Assembly: GCA_963708155.1 (NCBI GenBank)
Contig: OY970183.1
Coordinates: 1,054,001-1,118,000, forward strand
DNA from: Methylovirgula sp963708155
Lineage (GTDB): Bacteria > Pseudomonadota > Alphaproteobacteria > Rhizobiales > Beijerinckiaceae
DNA: 64,000 bases
Reading direction: 5' to 3'
The stretch's first letter is position 1, and each line of letters opens with the position of its first letter. Both the position numbers and the translations under genes were made by a program. This document shows positions 24,941 to 34,042 of this stretch, piece after piece. The notes beneath the pieces were generated by a model, which was not told where the DNA came from, did not search any database, and worked only from the letters and a program-made list of their open reading frames with translations.

Positions 24941-26443
24941 TTAAGGCGCGACAGGCGCGGCGCGCCGGGCGAGGATACGCACCGCGCAGGCTTCGGCCGC
25001 CGCGACGAAAGTCTCCATATCCTTCGTCTGCGTCCGATGATTGACGATCGCCGCACGGATTACCGGCCGGCCGCCGAGCCGGGTCGTCGAGGGTGCTGCG
25101 ACGCCGGATTCATGCAGATCCATGACGATCTCGCGGTTGATGTCGCCACTCGCGTCGCCTTTGACGCTGAAGCAGACGATGTTGAGCTTGACCTCCGCGC
25201 TAAGCTCGAAGAGCGACGAGCGGCGGATCAAGGCCTCGAGATGGCGCGCGACATGGCAGGTCTGCGCCAGCGTCGCGCCGAGCCGCGCAGCGCCGAAGCT
25301 CTGGAAGGTGAACCATGTCTTGAGCGCGCGGAAGCCGCGGGAGAGGTCCGGACCGAGATCACAGGGCCAGATGTCGGCCGCCGCGAGCCCGCGCGGCGCG
25401 CGCGCCAGATAGGCGGCCGTGCTCATGAAGGTCTGCCGATGAAGCTCCGGATGGCGGCAGATGAAGAAGCCGGCGTCATAGGGGACTTGCAGCCATTTAT
25501 GGAAATCGAGCGCGACAGAATCGGCGCGTTCGAGGCCACTCACCAGCGGCTTCAATTCCGGCGAGAGCACGCAGAGAGCGCCGAAGGCGCCGTCCACATG
25601 GAACCACAAATCCTCCGCCGCGCAGAGATCGGCAAGCGCGGCGAGGTCGTCAATCGCACCGGTATTCACGGTCCCGGCGGAGCCCACGACGAGGAAGGGC
25701 TCGAAGCCGGCGGCGCGGTCCTCTGCAATGGCCGTACGCAGGGCCGCGACATCCATCTGCCGTTTGGCATCGACCGGCAGGCGGCGCAGAAAGGCCGCGC
25801 CGACGCCGGCCATTTCAAAGGCGCGCTCTATACAGGCATGGGCTTCGATCGAAGCATAGCCGACGAGCTGGCGTGCACTCTGGCGCAGACCATCGCTGCG
25901 CACCTTTTCGCCCAAGGCATCCGTGCGGGCGACGAGGAGCGCGATCATATTCGCCATCGACGAACCGGTGACGAAAATGCCGGACGAGTCGCGCGGAAAA
26001 TCCAAAGCCTCGGCCAGCCAGAGCGTGATCTCACGCTCGACATCGATGGCGATGTGGTCCCGGCCACCGCAATTGGAATTGAGCCCCGCCGCGAGCATTT
26101 CCGCCACCATGCCGACCGGCGTGCCGCCGCCATGCACCCAGCCCATGAACAGCGGATGGGTGTTGCCATTGGCATAGGGCAGCATCGAATTGGCGAAAGT
26201 GTCGAGCAATTCGCCGAGCGGCTTGCCTTCCTGCGGCAGCGGCGTGCGGAATTCGGCGCGCACCTCCGCCGGCGCCGGCTGCCAGACCTTGCGCTGGCGC
26301 GCGTCGCGCAGATAATCGATCATCAGGTCGAGGCCGCGATGCGCCTCGGCGCGGAACGCCTCCCAATCCTTGGGATCGAGGCTCTCCTCGGCTCTTGCCG
26401 GAAAGGAATCGCGGGCATCGTCGAAATCAGCGGAGCGGGTCAA
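24941..26443 (-). CDS. Group II PLP-dependent decarboxylase (aromatic-amino-acid type)
   Basis: About 500 residues. Family motifs: TGSSMANMIALLVAR, SAGTVNTGAIDDL, FHVDGAFGAL (with the His that stacks on PLP just before the Asp) and the PLP lysine in LDFHKWLQVPYDAG. It probably removes the carboxyl group of an aromatic or related amino acid; many bacterial members have unknown substrates. TTG 26443 has AAGGGG upstream and is preferred; ATG 26509 would add 22 residues. Co-directional with plsC. Confidence 0.87.
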   Translation of the reverse strand: MTRSADFDDARDSFPARAEESLDPKDWEAFRAEAHRGLDLMIDYLRDARQRKVWQPAPAEVRAEFRTPLPQEGKPLGELLDTFANSMLPYANGNTHPLFMGWVHGGGTPVGMVAEMLAAGLNSNCGGRDHIAIDVEREITLWLAEALDFPRDSSGIFVTGSSMANMIALLVARTDALGEKVRSDGLRQSARQLVGYASIEAHACIERAFEMAGVGAAFLRRLPVDAKRQMDVAALRTAIAEDRAAGFEPFLVVGSAGTVNTGAIDDLAALADLCAAEDLWFHVDGAFGALCVLSPELKPLVSGLERADSVALDFHKWLQVPYDAGFFICRHPELHRQTFMSTAAYLARAPRGLAAADIWPCDLGPDLSRGFRALKTWFTFQSFGAARLGATLAQTCHVARHLEALIRRSSLFELSAEVKLNIVCFSVKGDASGDINREIVMDLHESGVAAPSTTRLGGRPVIRAAIVNHRTQTKDMETFVAAAEACAVRILARRAAPVAP

Positions 26444-26656
26444 ATCTTTCCCCTTCCGGCGCGCGGCCAAGCGGGCCGGCCCCCTCTGAAGCACAAGCAG
26501 GCCGTTCAAGCAAATTCAGCCCGGACAAATTTCAGCCCCGCACGGCACTGCGATCTAGCCGAACGGGCGCCCGCAGCGCAAATAAGCATCGTGGCCTTTC
26601 GGCGCAATGCGGCGAAAATCCCGCTGGCTTATAGACCGTTCTGAGGGGAGTTGACC

Positions 26657-27529
26657 GTGGATATTGGATTCATCGGACTAGGCGGCATGGGCTCGGCCAT
26701 GGCGTCCCGGCTCGTCGCGGCGGGTCACCGCGTTCTGGTCTGGAACCGCTCGCAGGCGGCGGTCGAGACATTGCGCGGGGAAGGCGCGCAGCCCGTGGCC
26801 ACGCCCGCCGAAGCTTTTCAGGCCGATGTCGTGCTCACCATGCTGGCCTCGGACGAGGTGATCGAGGAGGTGATCGTCGCGCCGGGTCTTCTGGAAGTCG
26901 CTCGCCCCGGCCTCGTTCATCTTGTGACCGCGACGATCTCGGTCGATTACGCCAAAAAGCTCGAAAAGCTGCATGCCGAGGCCCGGGTCGCCTATATCGG
27001 CGCGCCGGTGCTTGGGCGCCCGGATGTCGCTGCCAAGGGCGAGCTCAATATTCTCGCGGCCGGCGCGACGGACGCCATCGCCCGCGTCAAGCCGGTGCTC
27101 GACGCGATCGGCAAAGCGACCTGGGTTGTCGGCAGCGAGCCGCATCTTGCCAATGTCGCCAAGCTCGCGGCCAATTTCGTCCTCGTTTCGGCCATCGAGG
27201 CCATGTCCGAAGCTTTTGCCTTTTGCGAGCGGCAGAATGTAGCGCCGGAGACGATCGCCGAGATCCTGACCGGAACTTTGTTCGCCGCCCCGGCTTACAA
27301 GACCTATAGCGCCGCCATTCTGGAGCGGAAGTTCGAGGCGGGGTTCAAGCTCGCCCTCGGGCTCAAGGACGTGCGGCTGATGCTTGCCGCGAGCGAAAAG
27401 GCCGGGGCGCCGCTGCCCTTCGCCAGCGTCGTGCGCGACAATCTCGTCGATGCCGTCGCGCACGGCGAGGGCGACAAGGACTGGGCTGCGATCTCGCGCG
27501 TCGCCTTCCGCCGCGCGGCGCTCGACTGA
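26657..27529 (+). CDS. NAD(P)-dependent beta-hydroxyacid dehydrogenase family oxidoreductase
   Basis: 290 residues: Rossmann motif IGFIGLGGMGSAMASRL, the family segment APVLGRPDVAAKGELNILAAG and the catalytic lysine in ANVAKLAANF. Related to 3-hydroxyisobutyrate and glyoxylate/succinic-semialdehyde reductases; exact substrate unknown. GTG 26657 is preferred over TTG 26651 because GAGGGGAG sits 7-8 bases upstream of it. The Rieske-flavoprotein gene follows after 13 bases, so the two form an operon. Confidence 0.88.
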   Translation: MDIGFIGLGGMGSAMASRLVAAGHRVLVWNRSQAAVETLRGEGAQPVATPAEAFQADVVLTMLASDEVIEEVIVAPGLLEVARPGLVHLVTATISVDYAKKLEKLHAEARVAYIGAPVLGRPDVAAKGELNILAAGATDAIARVKPVLDAIGKATWVVGSEPHLANVAKLAANFVLVSAIEAMSEAFAFCERQNVAPETIAEILTGTLFAAPAYKTYSAAILERKFEAGFKLALGLKDVRLMLAASEKAGAPLPFASVVRDNLVDAVAHGEGDKDWAAISRVAFRRAALD

Positions 27530-27542
27530 CAGGGAAAAAAGC

Positions 27543-29066
27543 ATGAGCGACACAAACGCAGACAAGGGACCCGATCTCTCCCGTGGCGTGCCGCTCGATG
27601 CGGTCGCCGAGGGCAAAACCCTGCTCGGCCATGTCGGCGATGAGGCGGTCCTTTTGGCCAAGAGCGGCGGCACCATTTTCGCGGTCGGGGCCACCTGCAC
27701 GCATTACAACGGCCCGCTCGCCGAAGGACTCATCGTCGGCGACACGGTGCGCTGTCCGGTGCATCACGCCTGTTTCAGCCTGCGCACCGGCGAAGCCCTG
27801 CGGGCGCCGGCGCTCGATCCGGTCTCAGCCTGGCGCGTCGTGGAGCGCGATGGCAGCATCTATGTCACGGATAAGGTCGCCCCGGTTCCCAAGCCCGCAC
27901 TGAAAGGACCGGATGTCCCCTCCTCCGTGCTCATCATCGGCGGCGGCGCGGCCGGCAATGCCGCGGCGGAAATGCTGCGCCGGGAGGGATTTGCGGGCTC
28001 GATCACCTTGCTGAGCGCAGACGATACCGTCCCCGTCGACCGGCCCAATTTGTCGAAGGATTACCTCGCTGGCCAGGCGGAAGAATCCTGGATTCCGCTG
28101 CGCTCCGCCAAATTCTATGCGAAGCACGGGATTGATCTCGTCCTCAATGCCCGCGTTGCCGCCATCGACCCGGCCGCCCGGACGGTTCGGCGCGAAGACG
28201 GCACGGTTCATTCCTACGACAGGCTGCTGCTCGCGACCGGCGCCGATCCGGTGCATCTCAACATTCCCGGCGCGGAGCGTATCCATTATCTGCGCACGCT
28301 CGACGACAGCCGATCGATCATCGCGGCAGCGGAAAAGGCCAAGCGCGCCGTCATCATCGGGGCAAGCTTCATCGGACTTGAGGCGGCAGCCTCTCTGCGC
28401 GAGCGCGGCCTCGAAGTCCATGTCGTCGGACCCGAGGCGCGTCCGCTCGAAAAAATCCTCGGACCGGAGATCGGCGATTTCGTCCGTGCCCTGCATGAAT
28501 CGCACGGCGTCATCTTTCACCTTGGCACGAGCGCCACTGCCATCGACGAACGCGGGGTGACGCTCGGCAGCGGCGTGACTCTGCCGGCCGATCTTATCGT
28601 CGCCGGAGTCGGCGTGCGGCCAGCGATTGGGCTTGCTCAGGATGCGGGACTGAAGATCGAACGCGGCATCGCCGTCGATGAATATCTCGAAACCAGCGCA
28701 CCGGGTATTTTCGCGGCTGGCGATCTGGCGCGCTGGCCGGACCCTTTAAGCGGGCAGAACATCCGCGTGGAGCATTGGGTCGTCGCCGAGCAGCAGGGCC
28801 AGGTCGCGGCGCGTAACATCCTCGGCCAGCGCCACCGCTACGACCTGGTGCCATTCTTCTGGAGCCAGCACTATGATGTCTCCATCCGCTATGTCGGCCA
28901 TGCCGAAACCTGGGATCGGACGAAAATTGAAGGCGACCTCGCAGCAAGGAGCTGCGAAGTGAGTTATTTCAGCAATGGCCGGAAACTGGCGGTCGCGACG
29001 ATCGGCCGGGACCGCGATGCCCTCGTCGCGGAGGCCGGATTTGAAGCCTCGACCGCCGGAGCCTAG
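27543..29066 (+). CDS. Rieske-domain FAD-dependent pyridine nucleotide-disulfide reductase
   Basis: 507-residue fusion. An N-terminal Rieske [2Fe-2S] domain binds its cluster with C52, H54, C71 and H74 (CTHYNGPL...CPVHHACF). A linker leads to an AIF/ferredoxin-reductase-like flavoprotein with FAD motif IIGGGAAGNAAAE (131-), NAD motif VIIGASFIGLEAAASL and the FAD-binding GIFAAGDLARW. It probably moves electrons from NAD(P)H to a ferredoxin or quinone. ATG 27543, 13 bases after the dehydrogenase gene. Convergent with the small MAKGQ gene. Confidence 0.92.
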   Translation: MSDTNADKGPDLSRGVPLDAVAEGKTLLGHVGDEAVLLAKSGGTIFAVGATCTHYNGPLAEGLIVGDTVRCPVHHACFSLRTGEALRAPALDPVSAWRVVERDGSIYVTDKVAPVPKPALKGPDVPSSVLIIGGGAAGNAAAEMLRREGFAGSITLLSADDTVPVDRPNLSKDYLAGQAEESWIPLRSAKFYAKHGIDLVLNARVAAIDPAARTVRREDGTVHSYDRLLLATGADPVHLNIPGAERIHYLRTLDDSRSIIAAAEKAKRAVIIGASFIGLEAAASLRERGLEVHVVGPEARPLEKILGPEIGDFVRALHESHGVIFHLGTSATAIDERGVTLGSGVTLPADLIVAGVGVRPAIGLAQDAGLKIERGIAVDEYLETSAPGIFAAGDLARWPDPLSGQNIRVEHWVVAEQQGQVAARNILGQRHRYDLVPFFWSQHYDVSIRYVGHAETWDRTKIEGDLAARSCEVSYFSNGRKLAVATIGRDRDALVAEAGFEASTAGA

Positions 29067-29067
29067 C

Positions 29068-29181
29068 CTACTTCTTTTTGCTGGCGATATCCTTGACCGA
29101 CGGCGCCGCGGCGATCGTCTTCGGCTTTTCCTTCTTTGGTTTCTTGGCTTCTTTATTGCTGCGCAATTGACCCTTCGCCAT
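29068..29181 (-). CDS. MAKGQ-type 37-residue lysine-rich protein
   Basis: Tiny basic protein MAKGQLRSNKEAKKPKKEK, ending VKDIASKKK; AGGAGAG lies ahead of the ATG. Proteins with this opening recur in alphaproteobacteria as unnamed small proteins. The high Lys content suggests nucleic-acid or ribosome contact, which is inference only. It ends one base after the convergent reductase gene. Confidence 0.75.
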   Translation of the reverse strand: MAKGQLRSNKEAKKPKKEKPKTIAAAPSVKDIASKKK

Positions 29182-29405
29182 GGCTACTCTCCTGTCGTGG
29201 GGCGCCGTGCGGGCGCCACCTCTGCGCGGCTGTGATCGAGAAACGATCTTCGCGACATCGCCGCAAGGATGGCACAGGGCCGATCCGCCGCGGGACGCAT
29301 GATGATCATGCCCAAGGCCATTGAGACCGGCAAGATTTTTATAGTTACAAGCCGCTAAATCTTCGCTAGCCAAACCCCGCGCGGCTCGGCGCGCGAAAGG
29401 AAACG

Positions 29406-30296
29406 ATGCAAAAGATGCGAATGGCTTTGAGTCTTGTTTCGATGCTTATGCTCGCCGCACTCGTGCGCGGCGCGGTGGCCGCACCGGCTCTGGCGGTCGG
29501 GCCGCAATATGATACGACCCACGTCTATGTCGCGCCGGAGAATTTCGAGCGCTTCGTCAAAAGTTTTGTCGCGACCTTCGGCGGCGCGGCCTCGAAAGAG
29601 ATCATCGCCAATGTGACGCCGACGCCGAGCACAACCAAATCGCAGCTCGTGCGCACGCCGGTCGGCGTCTTGTCCGTCTTTGGCTTCGTCACGCCGATTC
29701 CCGCCCCGTTCGGGGCCGAGCGCAATGGTTTCCTGGTGGCGAATTTCGATGCGGCGGTCGCCGCCGCGCGGGCTGACGGCGCCGGCTTCGTTGTTGCGCC
29801 GTTCGAGGACGCGATCGGCCGCGACGCGATCATTCAATGGCCGGGCGGCGTCAATATGCAACTCTATTGGCACCCGAAACTCTCGCACGCCCCGCCGCTC
29901 GCCAGCGTTCCCGAAAACCAAGTCTATGTCGCGCCGGAACAGGCCGACGCCTTCATCCGCTCCTATCTTGCTTTTTCGCAAGGCAAAGTGGTCTCCGATA
30001 TCCGCAAGGCGCCGGGCGTGGAGGTTGGCGAACCTTTCAATACCTTTCGCCGCGTGCTGATCAACTCGGCCTTCGGCAAGACGCTCGTGCTGGCGACCGA
30101 CGGCCAGCTCCCCTTCCCCTGGGGTCGCGAGACGACCGGCTATGAGGTCGCCGATCTCGATGCGACGATCCTCAAGGCCGAGGCGGCGGGCGTTTTCGTG
30201 ACCGTCGAGCCGTTCGCCGCCGCGGGGCGGCGCACCGCCTTCTTCCAATTTCCCGGCGGCTATATCGCCGAGGTTCATACCGCCGCGAAACCCTGA
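29406..30296 (+). CDS. Secreted VOC/glyoxalase-like protein
   Basis: 296 residues with a Sec signal peptide (LSLVSMLMLAALVRGAVA) followed by two VOC-like halves: TTHVYVAPENFERFVKSF...IIQWPGGVNMQLYWHP and NQVYVAPEQADAFIRSY...FFQFPGGYIAEVH. The two halves look like an internal duplication (both begin VYVAPE and end with a PGG-x-I/M motif). Function unknown; a signal peptide on this fold is uncommon. Confidence 0.75.
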   Translation: MQKMRMALSLVSMLMLAALVRGAVAAPALAVGPQYDTTHVYVAPENFERFVKSFVATFGGAASKEIIANVTPTPSTTKSQLVRTPVGVLSVFGFVTPIPAPFGAERNGFLVANFDAAVAAARADGAGFVVAPFEDAIGRDAIIQWPGGVNMQLYWHPKLSHAPPLASVPENQVYVAPEQADAFIRSYLAFSQGKVVSDIRKAPGVEVGEPFNTFRRVLINSAFGKTLVLATDGQLPFPWGRETTGYEVADLDATILKAEAAGVFVTVEPFAAAGRRTAFFQFPGGYIAEVHTAAKP

Positions 30297-30438
30297 CCCG
30301 TTTCGCCTGCGTTCATTTAGCGCATGGCATGGAAAAGCGGAGCGGCAACGGTGCCGCTGCTTTGAATTGGCCAAATTTTCCCTTTTGGCTGCGGCGTCTT
30401 CCACGCCGCGCTGCCTATGGCGGGAGCACATTGCGCGA

Positions 30439-31651
30439 ATGAGAATCCTGCTTAACGATTATTCGGGCCATGCCTTTACGGTCGAACTGGCGCGTGAGCT
30501 CGCCAGGCGCGGACACAATGTGCTGCATCTCTCGCTGGGCGATTTTCAAAGCCCGAAGGGCGACCTCGCGCGCAAGCCGGACGATCCCAAAACCTTCGAA
30601 GTCGAAGCCATCAGCCTCGGCGTGCCGTTCAAGAAATACGATTTCGTCGCACGCCGGCGGCAGGAAATCGAGTATGGACGGCGCGTCACGACGCGCATCG
30701 CAAGCTGGCATCCGGATGTCGTCATCGGCTGCAACAATCCGCTCGATCCGCAGCGCGTGATCCAGAATTACTGCCGCGCTTGTAATATTTGTTTCGTATT
30801 TTGGCTTCAGGACATTTATTCAAACGCGATAAAGACCGTATTGAAGAAAAAGATTCCAGTTGTTGGCCACGCCATCGGGGTTTGGTACGAAGAACTGGAA
30901 AAGCGTCTCTTGCGACGTGCGGATCTCGTCATTGCCATTACTGAAGATTTCATAGCCCCGCTCGTTAAGTGGAATGTGCCGCGCGAACGCATTTTCGTTA
31001 TCGAGAATTGGGCGCCGAAGGACAAAATTCTCATTCTCCCGCGCGACAATGCCTGGAGCCGCGCGCACGATCTCAACCGGAAATTTGTGCTGATGTATTC
31101 GGGTACACTCGGGCTAAAGCATAATCCCACGCTGCTTCTCGCAACGGCCGAGGCGTTCAAGGCCGAGCCGGAGGTTGCCGTCGTTGTCGTGTCGGAAGGC
31201 AAATATGCCGATGACGTGCGCGATACGGCAAAGGCGCGCGGACTTGCAAATCTGACGGTTTTGCCTTTCCAGGATTTTCGCGATTACAGCGCCGTTCTCG
31301 CCACGGGCGATGTGATGCTGGCGATGATCGAGCCCGATGCCGCGGTCTACTCCGTTCCCTCGAAGGTTCTGTCCTATTTGTGCGCCGGCAAGGCAATCGT
31401 GCTTTCAGCCAATGCCGCCAATCTCGCGGCACGAAATCTTGATGCGTTGCGGCGCCGGCTATGTTGTGGCGCCCAACGATGAAGCAGGCTTCGTCGCGGC
31501 CATCCGGCGGTTCCTGAAGGACCCCGAGGCGCGGCACAATGCGGGCGTCAAGGCGCGTGGCTATGCCGACGAGAATTTCGACATTGGCATGATCGCCGGG
31601 CGTTTCGAGGCGATTTTGGCCAGTCGCGGCAAGACCGCGACGCCAGCCTGA
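30439..31651 (+). pseudogene. WcaI-like GT4 glycosyltransferase, frameshifted near 31445
   Basis: First gene of the polysaccharide locus. Starts MRILLNDYSGHAFTVELARE (ATG 30439, GGGAG upstream). The GT-B donor domain has LMYSGTLGLKHNP, GDVMLAMIEPDAAVYSVPSK and VLSYLCAGKAIVLSANAANLAARNL. The frame then meets a stop at 31482, while the adjacent +1 frame continues CGAGYVVAPNDEAGFVAAI to 31651. Joined, it is about 404 residues and complete, so one base near 31441-31449 is extra or the gene is truly broken. The resemblance to colanic-acid-type WcaI proteins is by overall pattern. Confidence 0.82.
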
Positions 31652-31675
31652 GAACCGGGCAGATCGAGAAGTACC

Positions 31676-32785
31676 GTGACGTGCATTATGTTTTTCTGGG
31701 AGAACTTCGGGCCGACCCACGTCGACCGCTGCGATGCCGTGGCCCGCGCCATGCCGCGCCGGGAAATTCTCGGGATCGAACTCAATCCGGCGAGCTCCAC
31801 CTATTCGTGGCAGCCGGAAACCGGCCAGCATTTCGTCAAACGCACTCTGCTCGACGGCAAGACCCAAAAAGGCGCGCTGCGAACGGCTTTTGAACTCGTG
31901 CGCATCAGCGTCAGCTCGGGCGCATGCCACGTCTTCCTTTGCCACTATAATGAGCCAAGTGTTCAGATCGCAGCCATGCTGATGCGCGTGATCGGCAAGC
32001 GCGTCTATCTGCTGCTCGATTCCAAGTTCGACGATCGGCCGCGCTCGATCTGGCGCGAGGCGCTGAAGGCGATCTGGATCTGGCCTTATGTCGGCGCCAT
32101 CGTCGGCTCGCGGCGCAGCCGTCAATATCTGAGCTTTCTCGGCCTCGGAAATGGGCGGATCGAGAATTATTACGACACGATCTCGGTCGAGCGTATCCGC
32201 CGCGCCGCGGGCGTCACACCGGCGCCGGGCGGCGTCGACTTCCTGGACCGCCACTTCACCATAATTTCGCGTCTCGTCGCCAAGAAGAATTTGTTTGTGG
32301 CGGTCGACGCCTTCGCGCTGTATGTGTCGCGGACCAACCACCCGCGCCGGTTGCGGATTTTCGGCGATGGCGGACTCGATCAGGAGTTGCGCGAGCATGT
32401 GCGCGAGCTGAACCTGGGCGATCTCGTCACCTTCGAGGGTTTCCAGCAGACCGACGCCGTGAGCCAAGCGCTGGGGTCAACTCTCGTGCTGATACAGTCA
32501 AGCTCCGAAGAACAGTTCGGCTTTTCGATCATCGAAGCGCTGGCTATGGGCGTGCCCGTCATCGTCTCCGACAATTGCGGCGCGCGCGACGAGTTCGTCC
32601 GCTCGGGCGTCAACGGCTTTGTCGTCCAGCCTGACAATGTCGAGGGCATTGCCTTCTTCCTCGGCAAGCTTGCCTCCGACCAATTGCTTTGGGAGCGTCT
32701 CTCCGCCGGCACCTCGGCCTTTGCTGCTGAAGCCGACGCGAAGAGCTTCGCCCAATCCGTCGGGCGGTTGACGGCGAGCGCCTGA
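31676..32785 (+). CDS. GT4-family glycosyltransferase, WENFGPTHVDR type (paralogue 1)
   Basis: 369 residues. Unusual N-terminal motif FFWENFGPTHVDRCDAVAR in place of the usual glycine-rich opening, then HVFLCHYNEPSVQ. A standard GT-B donor domain follows: FTIISRLVAKKNL, LRIFGDGGLDQEL and FGFSIIEALAMGVPVIVSDNCG. GTG start, 24 bases after the previous gene. Closely related in layout to the next gene, suggesting tandem duplication. Adds one sugar of the exopolysaccharide repeat, which is an inference from context. Confidence 0.85.
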   Translation: MTCIMFFWENFGPTHVDRCDAVARAMPRREILGIELNPASSTYSWQPETGQHFVKRTLLDGKTQKGALRTAFELVRISVSSGACHVFLCHYNEPSVQIAAMLMRVIGKRVYLLLDSKFDDRPRSIWREALKAIWIWPYVGAIVGSRRSRQYLSFLGLGNGRIENYYDTISVERIRRAAGVTPAPGGVDFLDRHFTIISRLVAKKNLFVAVDAFALYVSRTNHPRRLRIFGDGGLDQELREHVRELNLGDLVTFEGFQQTDAVSQALGSTLVLIQSSSEEQFGFSIIEALAMGVPVIVSDNCGARDEFVRSGVNGFVVQPDNVEGIAFFLGKLASDQLLWERLSAGTSAFAAEADAKSFAQSVGRLTASA

Positions 32786-32788
32786 CAC

Positions 32789-33911
32789 GTGCCAACGCGG
32801 CTGCGCAGGGTCGTCTTTCTCTGGGAAAATTTCGGGCCGATGCATGTCGACAGATGCGGCGCGCTGGCTCGCGCGCTCGACGGCCAATGGGAAGTCGTGG
32901 GCGTGCAATGGACCGGCAAGAGCACGACCTACGACTGGGTTTCGCCGGACGCCAAGAATTTCAGCCTCGTTACGCTGTTCCCCGATGCCCGGCCGGAACT
33001 CGATCGGTTTCTTGCGCAAGCTGTGGCGGACCTTGTCGTTCTGCCTTCGCTCGCAGGCCGATGCGTTTTTCTTCAGCCATTACAATGACGCGGCAGTCAT
33101 CGTCACCTCGATGGTTTTGGCCCTGATAAACAAGCGCGTCTTCGGCATGCTGCTGTCGAAATTCGACGATTACGACCGCAAAATCCGCTGGGAAGTGTTC
33201 AAATCGCTGATCCTGCTTCCCTATGCCGGATTTCTGACCAATCGCGGCCGCTCGGAGGAATATATCCGCTTCCTGCGTGGCAGCCGGGTGCCGATCGCCT
33301 ACGGCCATAACACGCTGTCGGTCGGCGAAATCCGCAATCTCGCGGGCGCGGAACCGGCGCCGGGCGGCCTGCCGCACGCGGCACGCCGCTTTACCGCCGT
33401 CACCCGCCTCGTCCCCAAGAAGAACCTCAACGTCCTGATCGACGCCTACGCGCTCTACCGCAAGGCCGTCGCGACACCGCGCCCGCTGCACATCTGCGGC
33501 TCGGGCGAGCTCGAAACCCAGTTGCGCGCCAAAATCGCCGCTCTCGATCTTGGCGATTTCGTCATCCTTCGCGGCTTTCTGCAGCGGCCGGAAATCGCGC
33601 ATGAACTCGCGCAATCGCTCGCGCTCATCCTGCCGAGCATCGAGGAACAGTTCGGCAATGTGATTATCGAGGCGCAGGCGATGGGTGTGCCGACCATCAT
33701 CTCGCACAATTGCGGCGCGCTCGAAACGCTGGTCCGCAGCGGCGTCAACGGCTTCGTCGTCGAGCCGGACAATCCAAACGGCCTCGCCTTCTTCATGCAA
33801 TGGCTGCATGAGGACGAAGACCTGTGGGAGCGCCTCGCCCTCGGCTGCGCCCAATATTTGCCCCGCGCCGATACCCCCGCCTTTGTCGAAGGCGTCATGA
33901 AATTGCTATGA
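32789..33911 (+). pseudogene. GT4-family glycosyltransferase (paralogue 2), frameshifted about 33010-33060
   Basis: Paralogue of the preceding gene: opens VVFLWENFGPMHVDRCGALAR, and after the break continues QADAFFFSHYNDAAVIV, FTAVTRLVPKKNLNVLIDAY, LHICGSGELETQL and FGNVIIEAQAMGVPTIISHNCGA. The N-terminal frame runs to 33088, but homology moves to the +1 frame somewhere between 33008 and 33064. Joined length is about 374 residues, matching paralogue 1. GTG start, three bases after the upstream stop. Either a damaged copy or a single-base sequence error. Confidence 0.8.
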
Positions 33912-34042
33912 TTTCACAAGACTTTATGGCATCGCATCGGAATATGTGGCGGGCTGCCCGACACGTCAGACGCGGTTCATAATGCAATTGCTAAAGCTCG
34001 CGGAGCCGCCCCGATTTCCGGCGGCGAGGATCTGAATTACCC

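Noticed and set aside
24893..26644. 583-codon open frame on the plus strand
   Set aside because: Antisense to the PLP decarboxylase and plsC genes; Arg/Glu/Ala-rich with no family motifs, as expected of shadow frames in GC-rich DNA.
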